The notes under the pieces: generated by a model
The model's input: the letters and a program-made list of their open reading frames with translations, nothing else
The model's database searches: none
What the model was told of the DNA's origin: nothing
DNA from: Bacteroidales bacterium
Lineage (GTDB): Bacteria; Bacteroidota; Bacteroidia; Bacteroidales; UBA932
Assembly (NCBI GenBank): GCA_016281015.1
Contig: JAEEHS010000033.1
Coordinates: forward strand, 31,814-95,813
Length of the DNA stretch: 64,000 bases
Direction: 5' to 3'
Program-made: the position numbers and the translations under genes
In this document: positions 55,349-63,674 of the stretch, piece after piece
Numbering within the stretch: position 1 is the stretch's first letter
Layout: the number at the start of each line of letters is the position of its first letter

Positions 55349-56716
55349 ATGAAGCGAAACGCAATCCTTCTTTTTCTCGCAGCGGCGCTGTCCTCCTGCA
55401 ACAAGACAGCGCCTTCTGCCGAAGTAGTTCCTCCTTCCGGACTGGAAATCAGCGGTGAAGGGACGGAAGTCGCCTTGGTCCAGGCTATGGTTCCCGTCGC
55501 AGAAGGCGTATGGGACCTCTACGGCCAGTTCCACAGCGGCCTGGTCAAGGTCGCCGAGACCGGTGGCAAAGAGTTCGTCTCCTTCAGGGTTAATCCCCTG
55601 AAGGAAGGACTCTGCCGGCTTCGCGTCAAGGCTGACAAGAGCTGGAGCCTTGTCCACATCAACAAGGTCTCCCTCGTCGTGACCGAGGGCGGCGTGGACG
55701 ATCCCAAGACTGGAAACAAACCTCCCATCGAGGCCGTTTACGCGGGTGACGGCGTATGGACCGTACCGAAGTTGTATATCGGAACGGACCATGTCCGCTA
55801 CCGCTTCCATCTGGAAACCGACGCGCCCCAGGAGCTTCAGTACTGGTGTGCCAGTTGGGACAACGCCGGCAGCCAGCCGACGGAGTACACGCCGGAGTAC
55901 CTGAAGATTCGCGCCCTCGGAAGCACGGAATACGAGGCCCTCTACCTGAAGGACAACCGGGCCTGCTGGATGTTCCCTGCTTCCGAGACCGAGCGCCTGG
56001 CAGAGTTCCAGCTGTCCATGAATTCGGCCTCTCCCAGCATGGCGGTCAGTTTCTCCACAGCCCACATGGGCCCCAAGGCTGTGTTCATCGGCGACAGCAT
56101 CACCTGGCAGTGGGGTACTTCCCCGAGAGAGATTGCCAAAACTTCGATCGTGATTCCGCTCTCCCCCCTGCCCTCCTTTCTGGAGGACAAAGGAGCGAAT
56201 GTGAAGGTCACCTGGCATCCGCAGTTCTTCACCTCCAATGGCTATGTGGACAAAGGCGTAAGCGGCGAACGGACCGACCAGATGGTCCTTCGCTACCAGC
56301 GTGACGTGTTGAACCTGGATCCCCAGTGCGTCGTCATCATGGGCGGGACAAACGACCTCGCCAATGGCTACACAGAAGCTACTATCCTGTTGAATATCAA
56401 GAAAATGGCAGAGCAAGCTGAGGCGCTGAACATGAAGGTGGTCCTCTGCTCCGTCACACCCTGCAACCGCGAGTACTCCGCCCTGTCAAATCCCAAGACC
56501 AAGGGCGCCCATATCATCAAGTTGAACCAGATGATCAAGGAGTATGCCGACGAGAAGGGCTTCATCTGGTGTAACTACCACCCTCATCTGGTGGCAGAGG
56601 ACAAACTCTCCATGCAGGAACGCTACTGGCTCTACGACGACCTCCATCCCAACCCCGATGCCTACACGGTGATGGAAGGCATCATCAAGCCCATCATCGA
56701 CTCCCTGACGGAGTAG
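55349..56716 (+). CDS. SGNH/GDSL esterase lipoprotein with a SusE/F-like N-terminus
   Basis: A 455-aa lipoprotein (ALSSCNKT). Residues 30-230 look like two small beta domains of the SusE/SusF starch-binding kind (WTVPKLYIGTDHVRYRF). Residues 240-455 are an SGNH hydrolase: block I FIGDSITWQ (Ser, about 250), block III GGTNDLANG (Asn, about 333), block V DDLHPNPDAY (Asp and His, about 432). It would remove acyl or acetyl groups from a glycan. The stop codon is inside a 12-bp tandem repeat. Last gene of the operon. Confidence 0.88.
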   Translation: MKRNAILLFLAAALSSCNKTAPSAEVVPPSGLEISGEGTEVALVQAMVPVAEGVWDLYGQFHSGLVKVAETGGKEFVSFRVNPLKEGLCRLRVKADKSWSLVHINKVSLVVTEGGVDDPKTGNKPPIEAVYAGDGVWTVPKLYIGTDHVRYRFHLETDAPQELQYWCASWDNAGSQPTEYTPEYLKIRALGSTEYEALYLKDNRACWMFPASETERLAEFQLSMNSASPSMAVSFSTAHMGPKAVFIGDSITWQWGTSPREIAKTSIVIPLSPLPSFLEDKGANVKVTWHPQFFTSNGYVDKGVSGERTDQMVLRYQRDVLNLDPQCVVIMGGTNDLANGYTEATILLNIKKMAEQAEALNMKVVLCSVTPCNREYSALSNPKTKGAHIIKLNQMIKEYADEKGFIWCNYHPHLVAEDKLSMQERYWLYDDLHPNPDAYTVMEGIIKPIIDSLTE

Positions 56717-56759
56717 ATGACGGAGTAACTGACAGAGTTGCTGACGAAGTAGCTGACAG
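56705..56759 (+). repeat. 12-bp tandem repeats spanning the SGNH esterase stop codon
   Basis: CTGACGGAGTAG, ATGACGGAGTAA, CTGACAGAGTTG, CTGACGAAGTAG and a partial fifth copy. The first unit contains the natural stop; since 12 bp is four codons, later units repeat the stop in frame. Confidence 0.92.
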
Positions 56760-56771
56760 TTTTACGAAAGC

Positions 56772-56799
56772 ACGAGGCCGACCCTTCGGGGCCGGCCTC
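56772..56799 (+). terminator. Possible hairpin terminator after the SusCD operon
   Basis: GAGGCCGACCC-TTC-GGGGCCGGCCTC forms a strong GC stem with one mismatch, 55 nt after the stop, but no T tract follows. Three GC-rich repeats (GGCSKYTTTGTGYGYGCGGG type) come next. Confidence 0.4.
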
Positions 56800-56884
56800 T
56801 GTGCGTGCGGGGGCGGCTTTGTGTGTGCGGGGCGGCCTTTGTGCGCGAGCGGGCGGGGTGACACTAGCTCGAAACGAGGACAGC

Positions 56885-56991
56885 CGTGAAATGGAAACAA
56901 TTGAGCAACAGTAAATTATGACTTTCAACCTCTGCATTATGCAGAGGTTGGATTGCATAACTCATTGATGGATATGAGTTTCCATTTCACG
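56885..56991 (+). repeat. Family B element, copy B2 (107 bp, MITE-like)
   Basis: Same 14-bp terminal inverted repeats (CGTGAAATGGAAAC) and same 107-bp length as B1 (18652-18758). Internal hairpin CAACCTCTGCATTATGCAGA, then GGTTG. Both copies are followed by GCCTC and a CCTGCGGRAG motif. Confidence 0.85.
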
Positions 56992-57122
56992 CCTCGGAGG
57001 GCCTGCGGAAGGAACTGCTGGGGCTGCTGGTCTGGTGGTGCTGCTGGACTGATGGGTTACAGGCCTGCGGGGCTGCGGGGTGTTCATCAGCATCTTTGTA
57101 AACTGCTGCTATTCAACACCTT

Positions 57123-57226
57123 GCAAAGTAGTCGATGGACAGTGGCGACGAAAAACAGAGAGGTATCCATGATGCATTTCATAAGTTGTTGCAATTCAAA
57201 ATGTTATGAAAACACCGATGGACAGC
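57123..57226 (+). repeat. Family A repeat, degenerate copy A3
   Basis: GATGGACAGTGGCGAC..., GAGAGGTATCCATGATG, TTGTTGCAATTC and ATGTTATGAAAACACCGATG line up in order with the A2 unit (CATGGACACC, GGAGGGGTATCCATGGGATG, TTGTAACTAACTG, ATGTTACGAAAGCGCCCATG). It lies between B2 and C2. Confidence 0.65.
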
Positions 57227-57227
57227 C

Positions 57228-57527
57228 CGGAGGGCATAGGAGCCGGAGAGGCAGGGGGCCGAGGATGGCATGGCCACCCTGTGCACCCCAGCCATCTGAG
57301 ATGGCCGGGGACCCCGACGGCCGTGTTAGAGGGAGGGGCCCACAAGCGAAGCGCAGTGGGAAGGATAGCCCCGAAGGGGCGTACCAGCCGAGGCCCCCTG
57401 CCTGCAGGCGACTACCCGACGGGCGAGAGCGAGCCCTTCCGCCCCGACACCCTTCGGCCACGCCCCGCCGTGACCTGCGGAAGAACGGAAAAGGCCGATA
57501 GCGTTCGGCGGCAGGGACGGCAGGATG
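57228..57527 (+). repeat. Family C structured element, copy C2 (candidate structured RNA)
   Basis: Begins with the same 33 bases as C1 (CGGAGGGCATAGGAGCCGGA...). The 11-bp stem is GGCAGGGGGCC (57250-57260) with GGCCCCCTGCC (57392-57402). Inside: a longer variable hairpin than in C1, the conserved CCCACAAGCG...GTGGG hairpin, and CCCC-GAA-GGGG in place of C1's GGGCC-GTA-GGCCC. A 3' block ACCTGCGGAAGAACG...GCGTTCGGCGGCAGGGAC is shared with C1. Confidence 0.7.
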
Positions 57528-57719
57528 CTTTGTGCGGCCCGAGGCGTGCACACCGGTCCATCGCAGTTACCTGTAGGCTCAAAAAGGCCCGTTTTTGAGT
57601 ACACCCTGCCACCAGTGTGGACCGGTGGGTTCGGGCGTGGTAACAGAGTGGGCTGATGGAATCGGGCGGTGGAATCGGGCGTGGCGACCGTTATACGCAC
57701 CACCTCCCCCGTGAAGAGG

Positions 57720-57795
57720 GCGCCAGCGGGTGACAGGGGCGTCAGCGGGTGACAAGGGCGCCAGCGCGTGACAAGGGCGTCAGCGGGTGACGAAG
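57720..57795 (-). repeat. 19-bp tandem repeats spanning the histidine phosphatase stop codon
   Basis: Four copies of GCGYCAGCGSGTGACRAGG in a row (57720, 57739, 57758, 57777). The last holds the TGA stop and final codons of the phosphatase gene; the other three lie downstream of it. The 57530-57720 stretch before it holds no gene. Confidence 0.9.
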
Positions 57796-59108
57796 AGGGC
57801 GGTGCGGGCGTTGAGGTAGCTGCGGAGGTCTTCCCAGCGGTAGAAGGGGCCATCGGGGGCCGCGTCAATGCCTTTGAGGGTGCCGAGACGGACCTCTTCG
57901 CCGTTCAGGAGCACTTTCACCAGGACATCACCCCGGCCGCAGGCCTTGTCGAAGAAGACCAGCTGGATATTCGCCGCCATGGGCGAACGGAAATTCTGGA
58001 ACCACAGGGGAAGGTCATCTGCCGAAGCGGGATACTGCCCCATCCGGTCGATGTCCATGATCTGGAGAAGGGTCAGCAGGACATGGTCATGGCCAAAGCG
58101 GAGATCCGCCCCGCAGGCCGCATTGCGGTCCACCCGCCCCTTGGCACCCCGGCGGAGCGCCAGCCGCTCATCCGCCTTCGCGACCATGTCGTCGATAACC
58201 GCCGAACAGCTCGTCCGGTACTTGATGTACTCCCGGAGCGATTCGTAGTTGAACGCCTCCCACATGTGGGCATACTCCGAAGGGGTGAAAATGCCGCTGA
58301 CATCGATACGCTCCGCCTCCGGAAGGCTGTTCATCCCACCCACCAGCATATACAGATAGTGGAGGATGCGCATCTCACTCCGGCCGCCCAGGCAACGCGA
58401 AGGGTCCCGCAGCAGGCGCTTCAGCACATTCCCGTATTCGGGGAAAACGTGTTCCAGAAACGCTTCGTTGCTGTCCGGATACGGGAAGACGTTCTCCGGG
58501 CCCGTGTAGCGGAAGGGATTCTCCCCGCCGTGATTCGGCCGTGTCGCCTGGACATCCAGCATGCTCTGATGGGTGTAGATGGCCGTTTTCGGCGCCTTCC
58601 GTGCGAGAGAGAGGCACTCCGAGGTCATGCTCATGATGGCGCGGGGCGAGGGCGAAGAGCAGCCGTCCACCCGGCTCCCCTTCCCGAAGGCGCCCGGGAA
58701 AGACTGGACCATCTGGGCGGCGATCCATTCATGCTGGGCCCATCCGAGGGGCGTCAGGTCGCCGACCTGCCAGCGGTGCTCCGCCCAGAAAGCTTCGAGC
58801 GCGGTCAGAAGCGTCGCTCCCCGCGGCGTCAACAGCCCCGCATCCGCCCCGCTCCGGAGGACCTCCAGCGGCACCGAATAGGTTTTCTCCGTGTAGGCAT
58901 AGCGGGAGCCATGCCGGGCATAATGGCTGATGTAGAAGGCTTTGTAGCCGGAAGGGGCCGGCGTCTGGGCCTTGGGACTGCAATCATAGACGCAGTCGAG
59001 GCCGCTGGCCTTGTTCCAGTCGGAGAGGACTTCTTCGCGCACCGCCGTGCGCTGGGCCCATCCGAGAACGCTCCAGGCAAGGAGCAAAAGAGTCAGAACG
59101 CGTTTCAT
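57780..59108 (-). CDS. Histidine acid phosphatase, MINPP/phytase-like, secreted
   Basis: A 442-aa secreted phosphatase. Signal peptide at 1-18 (LLLLAWSVLGWAQ), catalytic RHG motif in SHYARHGSRYAY (about 59-70) and the distal FGHDHVLL (about 338), where the proton donor would be Asp after His. Pattern and length resemble the inositol-polyphosphate phosphatases (MINPP) of Bacteroides; the natural substrate could also be another phosphomonoester. ATG 59108 precedes the signal peptide and lies 4 nt from a perfect -7 box. Next to a locus that may release phosphorylated products. Confidence 0.87.
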   Translation of the reverse strand: MKRVLTLLLLAWSVLGWAQRTAVREEVLSDWNKASGLDCVYDCSPKAQTPAPSGYKAFYISHYARHGSRYAYTEKTYSVPLEVLRSGADAGLLTPRGATLLTALEAFWAEHRWQVGDLTPLGWAQHEWIAAQMVQSFPGAFGKGSRVDGCSSPSPRAIMSMTSECLSLARKAPKTAIYTHQSMLDVQATRPNHGGENPFRYTGPENVFPYPDSNEAFLEHVFPEYGNVLKRLLRDPSRCLGGRSEMRILHYLYMLVGGMNSLPEAERIDVSGIFTPSEYAHMWEAFNYESLREYIKYRTSCSAVIDDMVAKADERLALRRGAKGRVDRNAACGADLRFGHDHVLLTLLQIMDIDRMGQYPASADDLPLWFQNFRSPMAANIQLVFFDKACGRGDVLVKVLLNGEEVRLGTLKGIDAAPDGPFYRWEDLRSYLNARTALFVTR

Positions 59109-59112
59109 ATCA

Positions 59113-59143
59113 CAAACATAGCGAAAAAACGGCGCAATTGCAA
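59113..59143 (-). promoter_or_regulatory. Promoter of the histidine phosphatase gene
   Basis: TTG (59141-59143), 20-nt spacer, TATGTTTG (59113-59120), only 4 nt from the ATG. Confidence 0.6.
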
Positions 59144-59221
59144 CCACCCTACGGCATCCCGGAGACGCATACCGTCCGTTGCTCGCACACACGGCGTAAT
59201 TCGTAAACGCTTCGTTAATAG

Positions 59222-59270
59222 GCAGTTACGAAAAATTGGTTAGCCCAGACGGACCAACCAATTTTCGATA
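59222..59270 (-). repeat. Hairpin between the GLUG lipoprotein and phosphatase genes
   Basis: CGAAAAATTGGTT pairs with AACCAATTTTCG across 14 nt, flanked by CAGTTACG and CAACTTAC motifs. It may end the GLUG lipoprotein transcript or be another REP-like palindrome. Confidence 0.5.
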
Positions 59271-59303
59271 AACAGTTGTCTATAAGCAACTTACAAATCA
59301 CGC

Positions 59304-61766
59304 CTAGCTTTCCGGGTTGGCCTTCAGCGTCGGGCGGTCGCCGGAGAGGTTCCACACGGCCGTATCCCAACCGAGGCTGGTAGCCAGGGAGGTCACCGTA
59401 GCCGTTGCAGCAGCCGCCGTGCCATGGTAAGGGCACTGGTATTTCTTGCCGGTACCGGGGGTCGTTCCCTTCGCCCAGTTGGTACCGTCGCAGTCCGGCT
59501 GATCCACGCCATGTCCAGCGTATTCACTGTCGCTCGGCTGGTAATCGATGTTCGAATTGCGGTATCCTTTGCTCAAGGTATTCTTCACCGAGGTAAACCC
59601 GACGATGGTACCAGAACCGCCGGCGGAATTGGCATCCCGGGTATCCGTGCAGATGATGGAAGGATTCCAGGCGATGCAAGCCGTGACGGTGTTGTTGGAT
59701 GCTACGGTAACATCCCATGCCGCATTACAGGCACGCCCGACAATGCCGCCGAGAACACGCTGACCGCCGATGGCTGCCATGGAATAGCAGTTGGAAACAG
59801 AGCCGCCGCTGCTGAGTTCACCGACAATACCACCGCCACACTGCGCGCCACAGTTGATGGAACCGATGGAATAGCAGTCCTTGACCGTCACATCCGTATT
59901 CGCGAAACCCACGATGCCACCGGCATGGTTGCTGGTAGACGAGACCGTCCCGCCCGAATAGCATTCCTTCACCGTCGTATTCGGATTGGCGTATGCGACG
60001 ATGCCGCCGGCGTAGTGGGCACCCGAAGCGACTTTTCCTCCTTTGTAGGCACATTTTTCAACCGTCAGATTATTGACTCCGACCTGGCCTACAATACCGG
60101 CTGCCGAATTGTTTTCCGTTGATATATCGGCCGTGGAAGTGCAATTGCGGAGCGCTGTTCCTCCCCACCATCCGACGATACCGCCGGCCACTTCACCATT
60201 CCGGTTATTCATCTTCTTGGCCTTGATGGTCCCGCTGGAAAGGCAGTTCTCCACGGTGACAGCCGTCGGGGCATAACCGATGATGCCACCGGCAAGACGG
60301 CCGCCGTTCAAGGTGGAGTTCTTGAATTCGCAGCTGGTGAACGTGCTGGTATGGGCCCATCCCGCAATACCGCCGTAACCGTTGTCTCCCGTAGAGGTCG
60401 AGCAGGTCGTGGCCGTCAGGGTCACATCTTCCACACTGCAGTTCGTAAAGCTCGCATTGCGGGCCTTACCGGCGATTCCACCCATCTGCTGGACCACATT
60501 CTGCGTAACGGAACCGCCCTTGACATGGACATTTTCCAGGACACCCCAGGTCGTTTCATCGTTGGCACCCGCCCAACAGCAGACTGCTCCGGAGGGATTG
60601 CTGTTCGAAGTCACATCGACTTTTTCGAAAGTGACATTCTTCAGGGTTCCGTAGAGAATCCCGATGAAACCGCCCTCATAAGAGCCGCCATTGACCGTTT
60701 TCATGTTCTTGATCACATGATTGTCGCCATCGAAATGAATCAACTTGTACGGATTGGCCACAATCGTGTCCCAGTCGTTTCCTGCCAGGTCGATATCGCT
60801 GATCAGCTTGAAATAATTAACCGTAGTCGCTTCCGAGGCCACCAGGACCGCCTCGATATTCCCCAGCTGCCTTGCATTCCCGATGAGGTACGGACGCGTC
60901 TCGGTACCGGCGCCGTCGTAGAAGGGCTGGAGGGTGAGTTTGCTCTTGTCGAGGTTGAAGGTGTTGACCTTGCCGGCGAGCAGGTTCAGCGACTCGAAGC
61001 TCAGCGTCCGGGTATAGGTGTCATAGTTGCCGGTCGCGAAGGCGAGGTCGATACTCACAGCGGCCGGAATGGCCATGTCACCGAGCGGCAGGGCCGCATA
61101 GGCCGTGAGGATATGGTCCGAAGAGATGTCGGCGCCACCGGGGAAGTCCAGGGAAATCCATCCCATCGAAGACGAGCCGACCTTGACATGCATGAAGACC
61201 TTGTCGACCGATTTCACCTCGGCGGGGAACTGCTCGCGGATGCGGACCACCCCGTTCTGGCGGAAGCTGCCGCCATGGGCCGTGGCCCACTCTTCGTTGA
61301 ACTGGATGTCCTCAAAGCTGTCGACGCCGCTCAGCACGGCGACATACTTCAAGCCGTCGGTCGAGCCATTGCCGTTCTGGACCTGATTGGCGAAGGGATC
61401 GCCTGCCGCCGCGGCGGACTCGCTCTCGAAGTCAGCGGGATAGATGATGGTGAAGGAGCTGCCGGAGATGGAAGGACCGCTGAACGAAGCGGTATGGCCT
61501 TCAAAACCGGGCTGGATCTCATACACGGCGCTTTCGCTGCCGGAGATGATGCGGATCTTGTCGCCCGCGGCCCAGGAAAGGGCCACACCGCCGTCGGGTT
61601 CTGCGGCCGGGGTGAAAGCGACCTTGCTGAGGGATGCGGGGAGAGAGACCGTGATGGTCTTCACATCAGAGGGAGCCGCGGCGACCGGGCTGTCAACCGC
61701 GGCCTTTTCCTTGGAGCAGGCCAGGATCGCTGCGCCGACCAGGAGGATGGAGAAAATCTTTTTCAT
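59304..61766 (-). CDS. Surface lipoprotein: fimbrillin-like N-terminus plus GLUG repeats
   Basis: An 820-aa paralogue of the two SusCD-operon proteins. Lipoprotein signal (VGAAILACSKEK), beta domain at about 35-270 (LSWAAGDKIRIISG ... FTIIYPADFE), then the longest GLUG array of the window (about 285-720), with regular units such as AGGIVGFANTDVTVKDCYSIG and a Cys near each turn (NCYSM, KCAYK, ECYSG). C-terminal SLGWDTAVWNLSGDRPTLK. It follows a 47-aa small gene by 3 nt and recJ before that. Role inferred as surface binding. Confidence 0.82.
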   Translation of the reverse strand: MKKIFSILLVGAAILACSKEKAAVDSPVAAAPSDVKTITVSLPASLSKVAFTPAAEPDGGVALSWAAGDKIRIISGSESAVYEIQPGFEGHTASFSGPSISGSSFTIIYPADFESESAAAAGDPFANQVQNGNGSTDGLKYVAVLSGVDSFEDIQFNEEWATAHGGSFRQNGVVRIREQFPAEVKSVDKVFMHVKVGSSSMGWISLDFPGGADISSDHILTAYAALPLGDMAIPAAVSIDLAFATGNYDTYTRTLSFESLNLLAGKVNTFNLDKSKLTLQPFYDGAGTETRPYLIGNARQLGNIEAVLVASEATTVNYFKLISDIDLAGNDWDTIVANPYKLIHFDGDNHVIKNMKTVNGGSYEGGFIGILYGTLKNVTFEKVDVTSNSNPSGAVCCWAGANDETTWGVLENVHVKGGSVTQNVVQQMGGIAGKARNASFTNCSVEDVTLTATTCSTSTGDNGYGGIAGWAHTSTFTSCEFKNSTLNGGRLAGGIIGYAPTAVTVENCLSSGTIKAKKMNNRNGEVAGGIVGWWGGTALRNCTSTADISTENNSAAGIVGQVGVNNLTVEKCAYKGGKVASGAHYAGGIVAYANPNTTVKECYSGGTVSSTSNHAGGIVGFANTDVTVKDCYSIGSINCGAQCGGGIVGELSSGGSVSNCYSMAAIGGQRVLGGIVGRACNAAWDVTVASNNTVTACIAWNPSIICTDTRDANSAGGSGTIVGFTSVKNTLSKGYRNSNIDYQPSDSEYAGHGVDQPDCDGTNWAKGTTPGTGKKYQCPYHGTAAAATATVTSLATSLGWDTAVWNLSGDRPTLKANPES

Positions 61767-61769
61767 GGC

Positions 61770-61913
61770 TTAGTCCTCCGTAAATGTTTCATCGACAATC
61801 GGATTCGTGTCCATGTCGGACAGGGAACTCGCCAGGATGTTCCCATCGTAAGAAATCGGGCGCATGCGCTGGCCAGGAGCCAGGTAATGCTTTTTGGAAG
61901 GGGATAGATCCAT
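61770..61913 (-). CDS. Small protein, 47 aa, between recJ and the GLUG lipoprotein gene
   Basis: Below the track cutoff. It starts MDLSPSKKHYLAPGQRMRPI and ends SDMDTNPIVDETFTED. It begins 17 nt after the recJ stop and ends 3 nt before the GLUG lipoprotein start. The K-Y-x-x-P beginning and ILASSLSD centre resemble the short peptides found before surface-protein genes in Bacteroidales (family name not known to me). It is open, has an ATG and fits the gap exactly; function unknown. Confidence 0.65.
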   Translation of the reverse strand: MDLSPSKKHYLAPGQRMRPISYDGNILASSLSDMDTNPIVDETFTED

Positions 61914-61930
61914 AGTGTAAGTATTTGAAA

Positions 61931-63667
61931 TTAAATAAGTTCGTCTCTTTCTCGAATATCCTTCAGGCGAAGCTGGAGGGTCGAGGATCCGCGGTAGAAG
62001 TTCTCGACGATCGAATAGCAGATGTCCATCGGGTTGCCGCCCTTGATGTAGTCATAGAAACCGGCCATGTTGAAGCCAATGGCACCGATCTGGCGGTAGG
62101 GCTGCGATCCCTGCATCAGGTCCAGTTTGAGGTGGACCCCGCCGGCGCCGACCTTGCGGCCGTTCCCGGCATCGTAGACGTCCTCGGTGAGGAAAACGGG
62201 CGTGGAATTACCCGGTCCGAAGGGCTGGAACTGCTTGAGGATGCGGAGGAATTTCGGGGTAATCTGCGAGAAATCCAGCGCGGCGTCGATGTCCACGACC
62301 GGGGTCAGTTCCTCCCGGGTGATGTTCCCGGACACAAAACGGTCCATCCGGCGGCAGAACTCCTCCAGATGCTCCTCTTTTAGGGTCAGGCCGGCCGCAT
62401 AGACATGGCCGCCGAAGTTTTCCAGGAGGTCGGCGCAGCTTTCGATGGACGCATACAGGTCGAAACCCTGGACCGAACGGGCGGAGCCCGTGACCATGCC
62501 GTTGGACTTGGTCAGGACCACCGTCGGTTTGTAATAGGCCTCGACAAGGCGCGAGGCGACAATGCCCACGACACCCTTGTTCCAGGTCGGATTGTAGACG
62601 ATCGTGACGTTCTCCGTCGCCAGGGCGCGGCCGTCCTGGACCATGGACAGGGCCTCCTGGGTGATTTCGCGGTCGATGGACTTGCGCTCGTTGTTGTTGT
62701 CGTTGATCTTTTCGCCGATGCGGAAAGCCGTGCGGTCGTCCGCGGCGGTCAGCAGGTCCACCGCCAGGCGTCCGCTTTCCATGCGGCCGGCGGCGTTGAT
62801 CCGGGGACCGATCTTGAAGACAATGTCGTCGATGGTGATATGGCCGGGCTCCAGCTTGGCCAGGTAAATCATGGCGAGGAGGCCCTTGCGCGGGTTCTCA
62901 TTGAGCCGTTTCAGGCCGAAATGGGCCAGGATGCGGTTCTCGCCGGTCATGGACACCAGGTCGGAAGCGATACTCACGACCTGGAGGTCCAGCAGGGGCT
63001 CCAGGGTCTCGAAGGGAATCCCATAGCGCTGGGCATAGCCCTGGACCAGTTTGAAGCCGACGCCGCAGCCGCAGAGGTCGTCGAACGGATAGTGGCAGTC
63101 CTCCCGCTTGGGGTCGAGCACGGCGACGGCCGCGGGGAGCTGCTCCTCCGGAAGATGGTGGTCACAGACGATGACGTCGATGCCCTTGGTGCGGGCGTAT
63201 TCCACCTTGTCGATGGCCTTGATGCCGCAGTCAAGGGTAATCACCAGCGAGAAGCCGTTGTCCGAGGCCCAGTCGAGGGCCTTGTAGGAAAGGCCGTAGC
63301 CTTCGTCATAGCGGTCCGGGATGTAATAGTCCACCTTGTCCGAGAAGCGTCCCAGGAAAGTGACGACCTGCGCCACGGCGGTGGTTCCGTCCACATCGTA
63401 GTCCCCGTAGACCAGGATTTTTTCTTTTCCCTGGAGGGCCGTATGGATCCGGTCCACGGCCTTGTCCATGTCCTTCATCAGGAAGGGGTCGTGGAGATGG
63501 TCCAGGGAAGGGCGGAAGAAACTGCGGGCCTCGTCAAAAGTCTTGACACCGCGCTGGACAAGGAGCTCCGCCAGCACCCGGTCTACGCCGAGTTCGGCCG
63601 AGAGGCGGCTGACGGTATCCTGATCCGCCGCCGGCCTGAGGTTCCATTGTCTGTCTGCCGTACCCAT
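61931..63667 (-). CDS. recJ: Single-stranded-DNA-specific exonuclease RecJ
   Basis: A 5' to 3' exonuclease for recombination and mismatch repair. The 578-aa protein has motif I in VYGDYDVDGTTA (about 85-96, DHH-family metal site), motif III CDHHLPEEQLP (about 168), the DHHA1 signature GGHVYAAGLTL (about 427) and a C-terminal OB-like part. Length is normal. A -7 box TATCTTTG (63675-63682) lies 7 nt from the ATG. Confidence 0.96.
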   Translation of the reverse strand: MGTADRQWNLRPAADQDTVSRLSAELGVDRVLAELLVQRGVKTFDEARSFFRPSLDHLHDPFLMKDMDKAVDRIHTALQGKEKILVYGDYDVDGTTAVAQVVTFLGRFSDKVDYYIPDRYDEGYGLSYKALDWASDNGFSLVITLDCGIKAIDKVEYARTKGIDVIVCDHHLPEEQLPAAVAVLDPKREDCHYPFDDLCGCGVGFKLVQGYAQRYGIPFETLEPLLDLQVVSIASDLVSMTGENRILAHFGLKRLNENPRKGLLAMIYLAKLEPGHITIDDIVFKIGPRINAAGRMESGRLAVDLLTAADDRTAFRIGEKINDNNNERKSIDREITQEALSMVQDGRALATENVTIVYNPTWNKGVVGIVASRLVEAYYKPTVVLTKSNGMVTGSARSVQGFDLYASIESCADLLENFGGHVYAAGLTLKEEHLEEFCRRMDRFVSGNITREELTPVVDIDAALDFSQITPKFLRILKQFQPFGPGNSTPVFLTEDVYDAGNGRKVGAGGVHLKLDLMQGSQPYRQIGAIGFNMAGFYDYIKGGNPMDICYSIVENFYRGSSTLQLRLKDIRERDELI

Positions 63668-63674
63668 AGTCTTG

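Noticed and set aside
57206-57598. Plus-strand ORFs over C2 as a possible small protein
   Set aside because: Arg/Pro/Gly-rich translation of GC-rich repeats; no start context, no conserved frame with C1.
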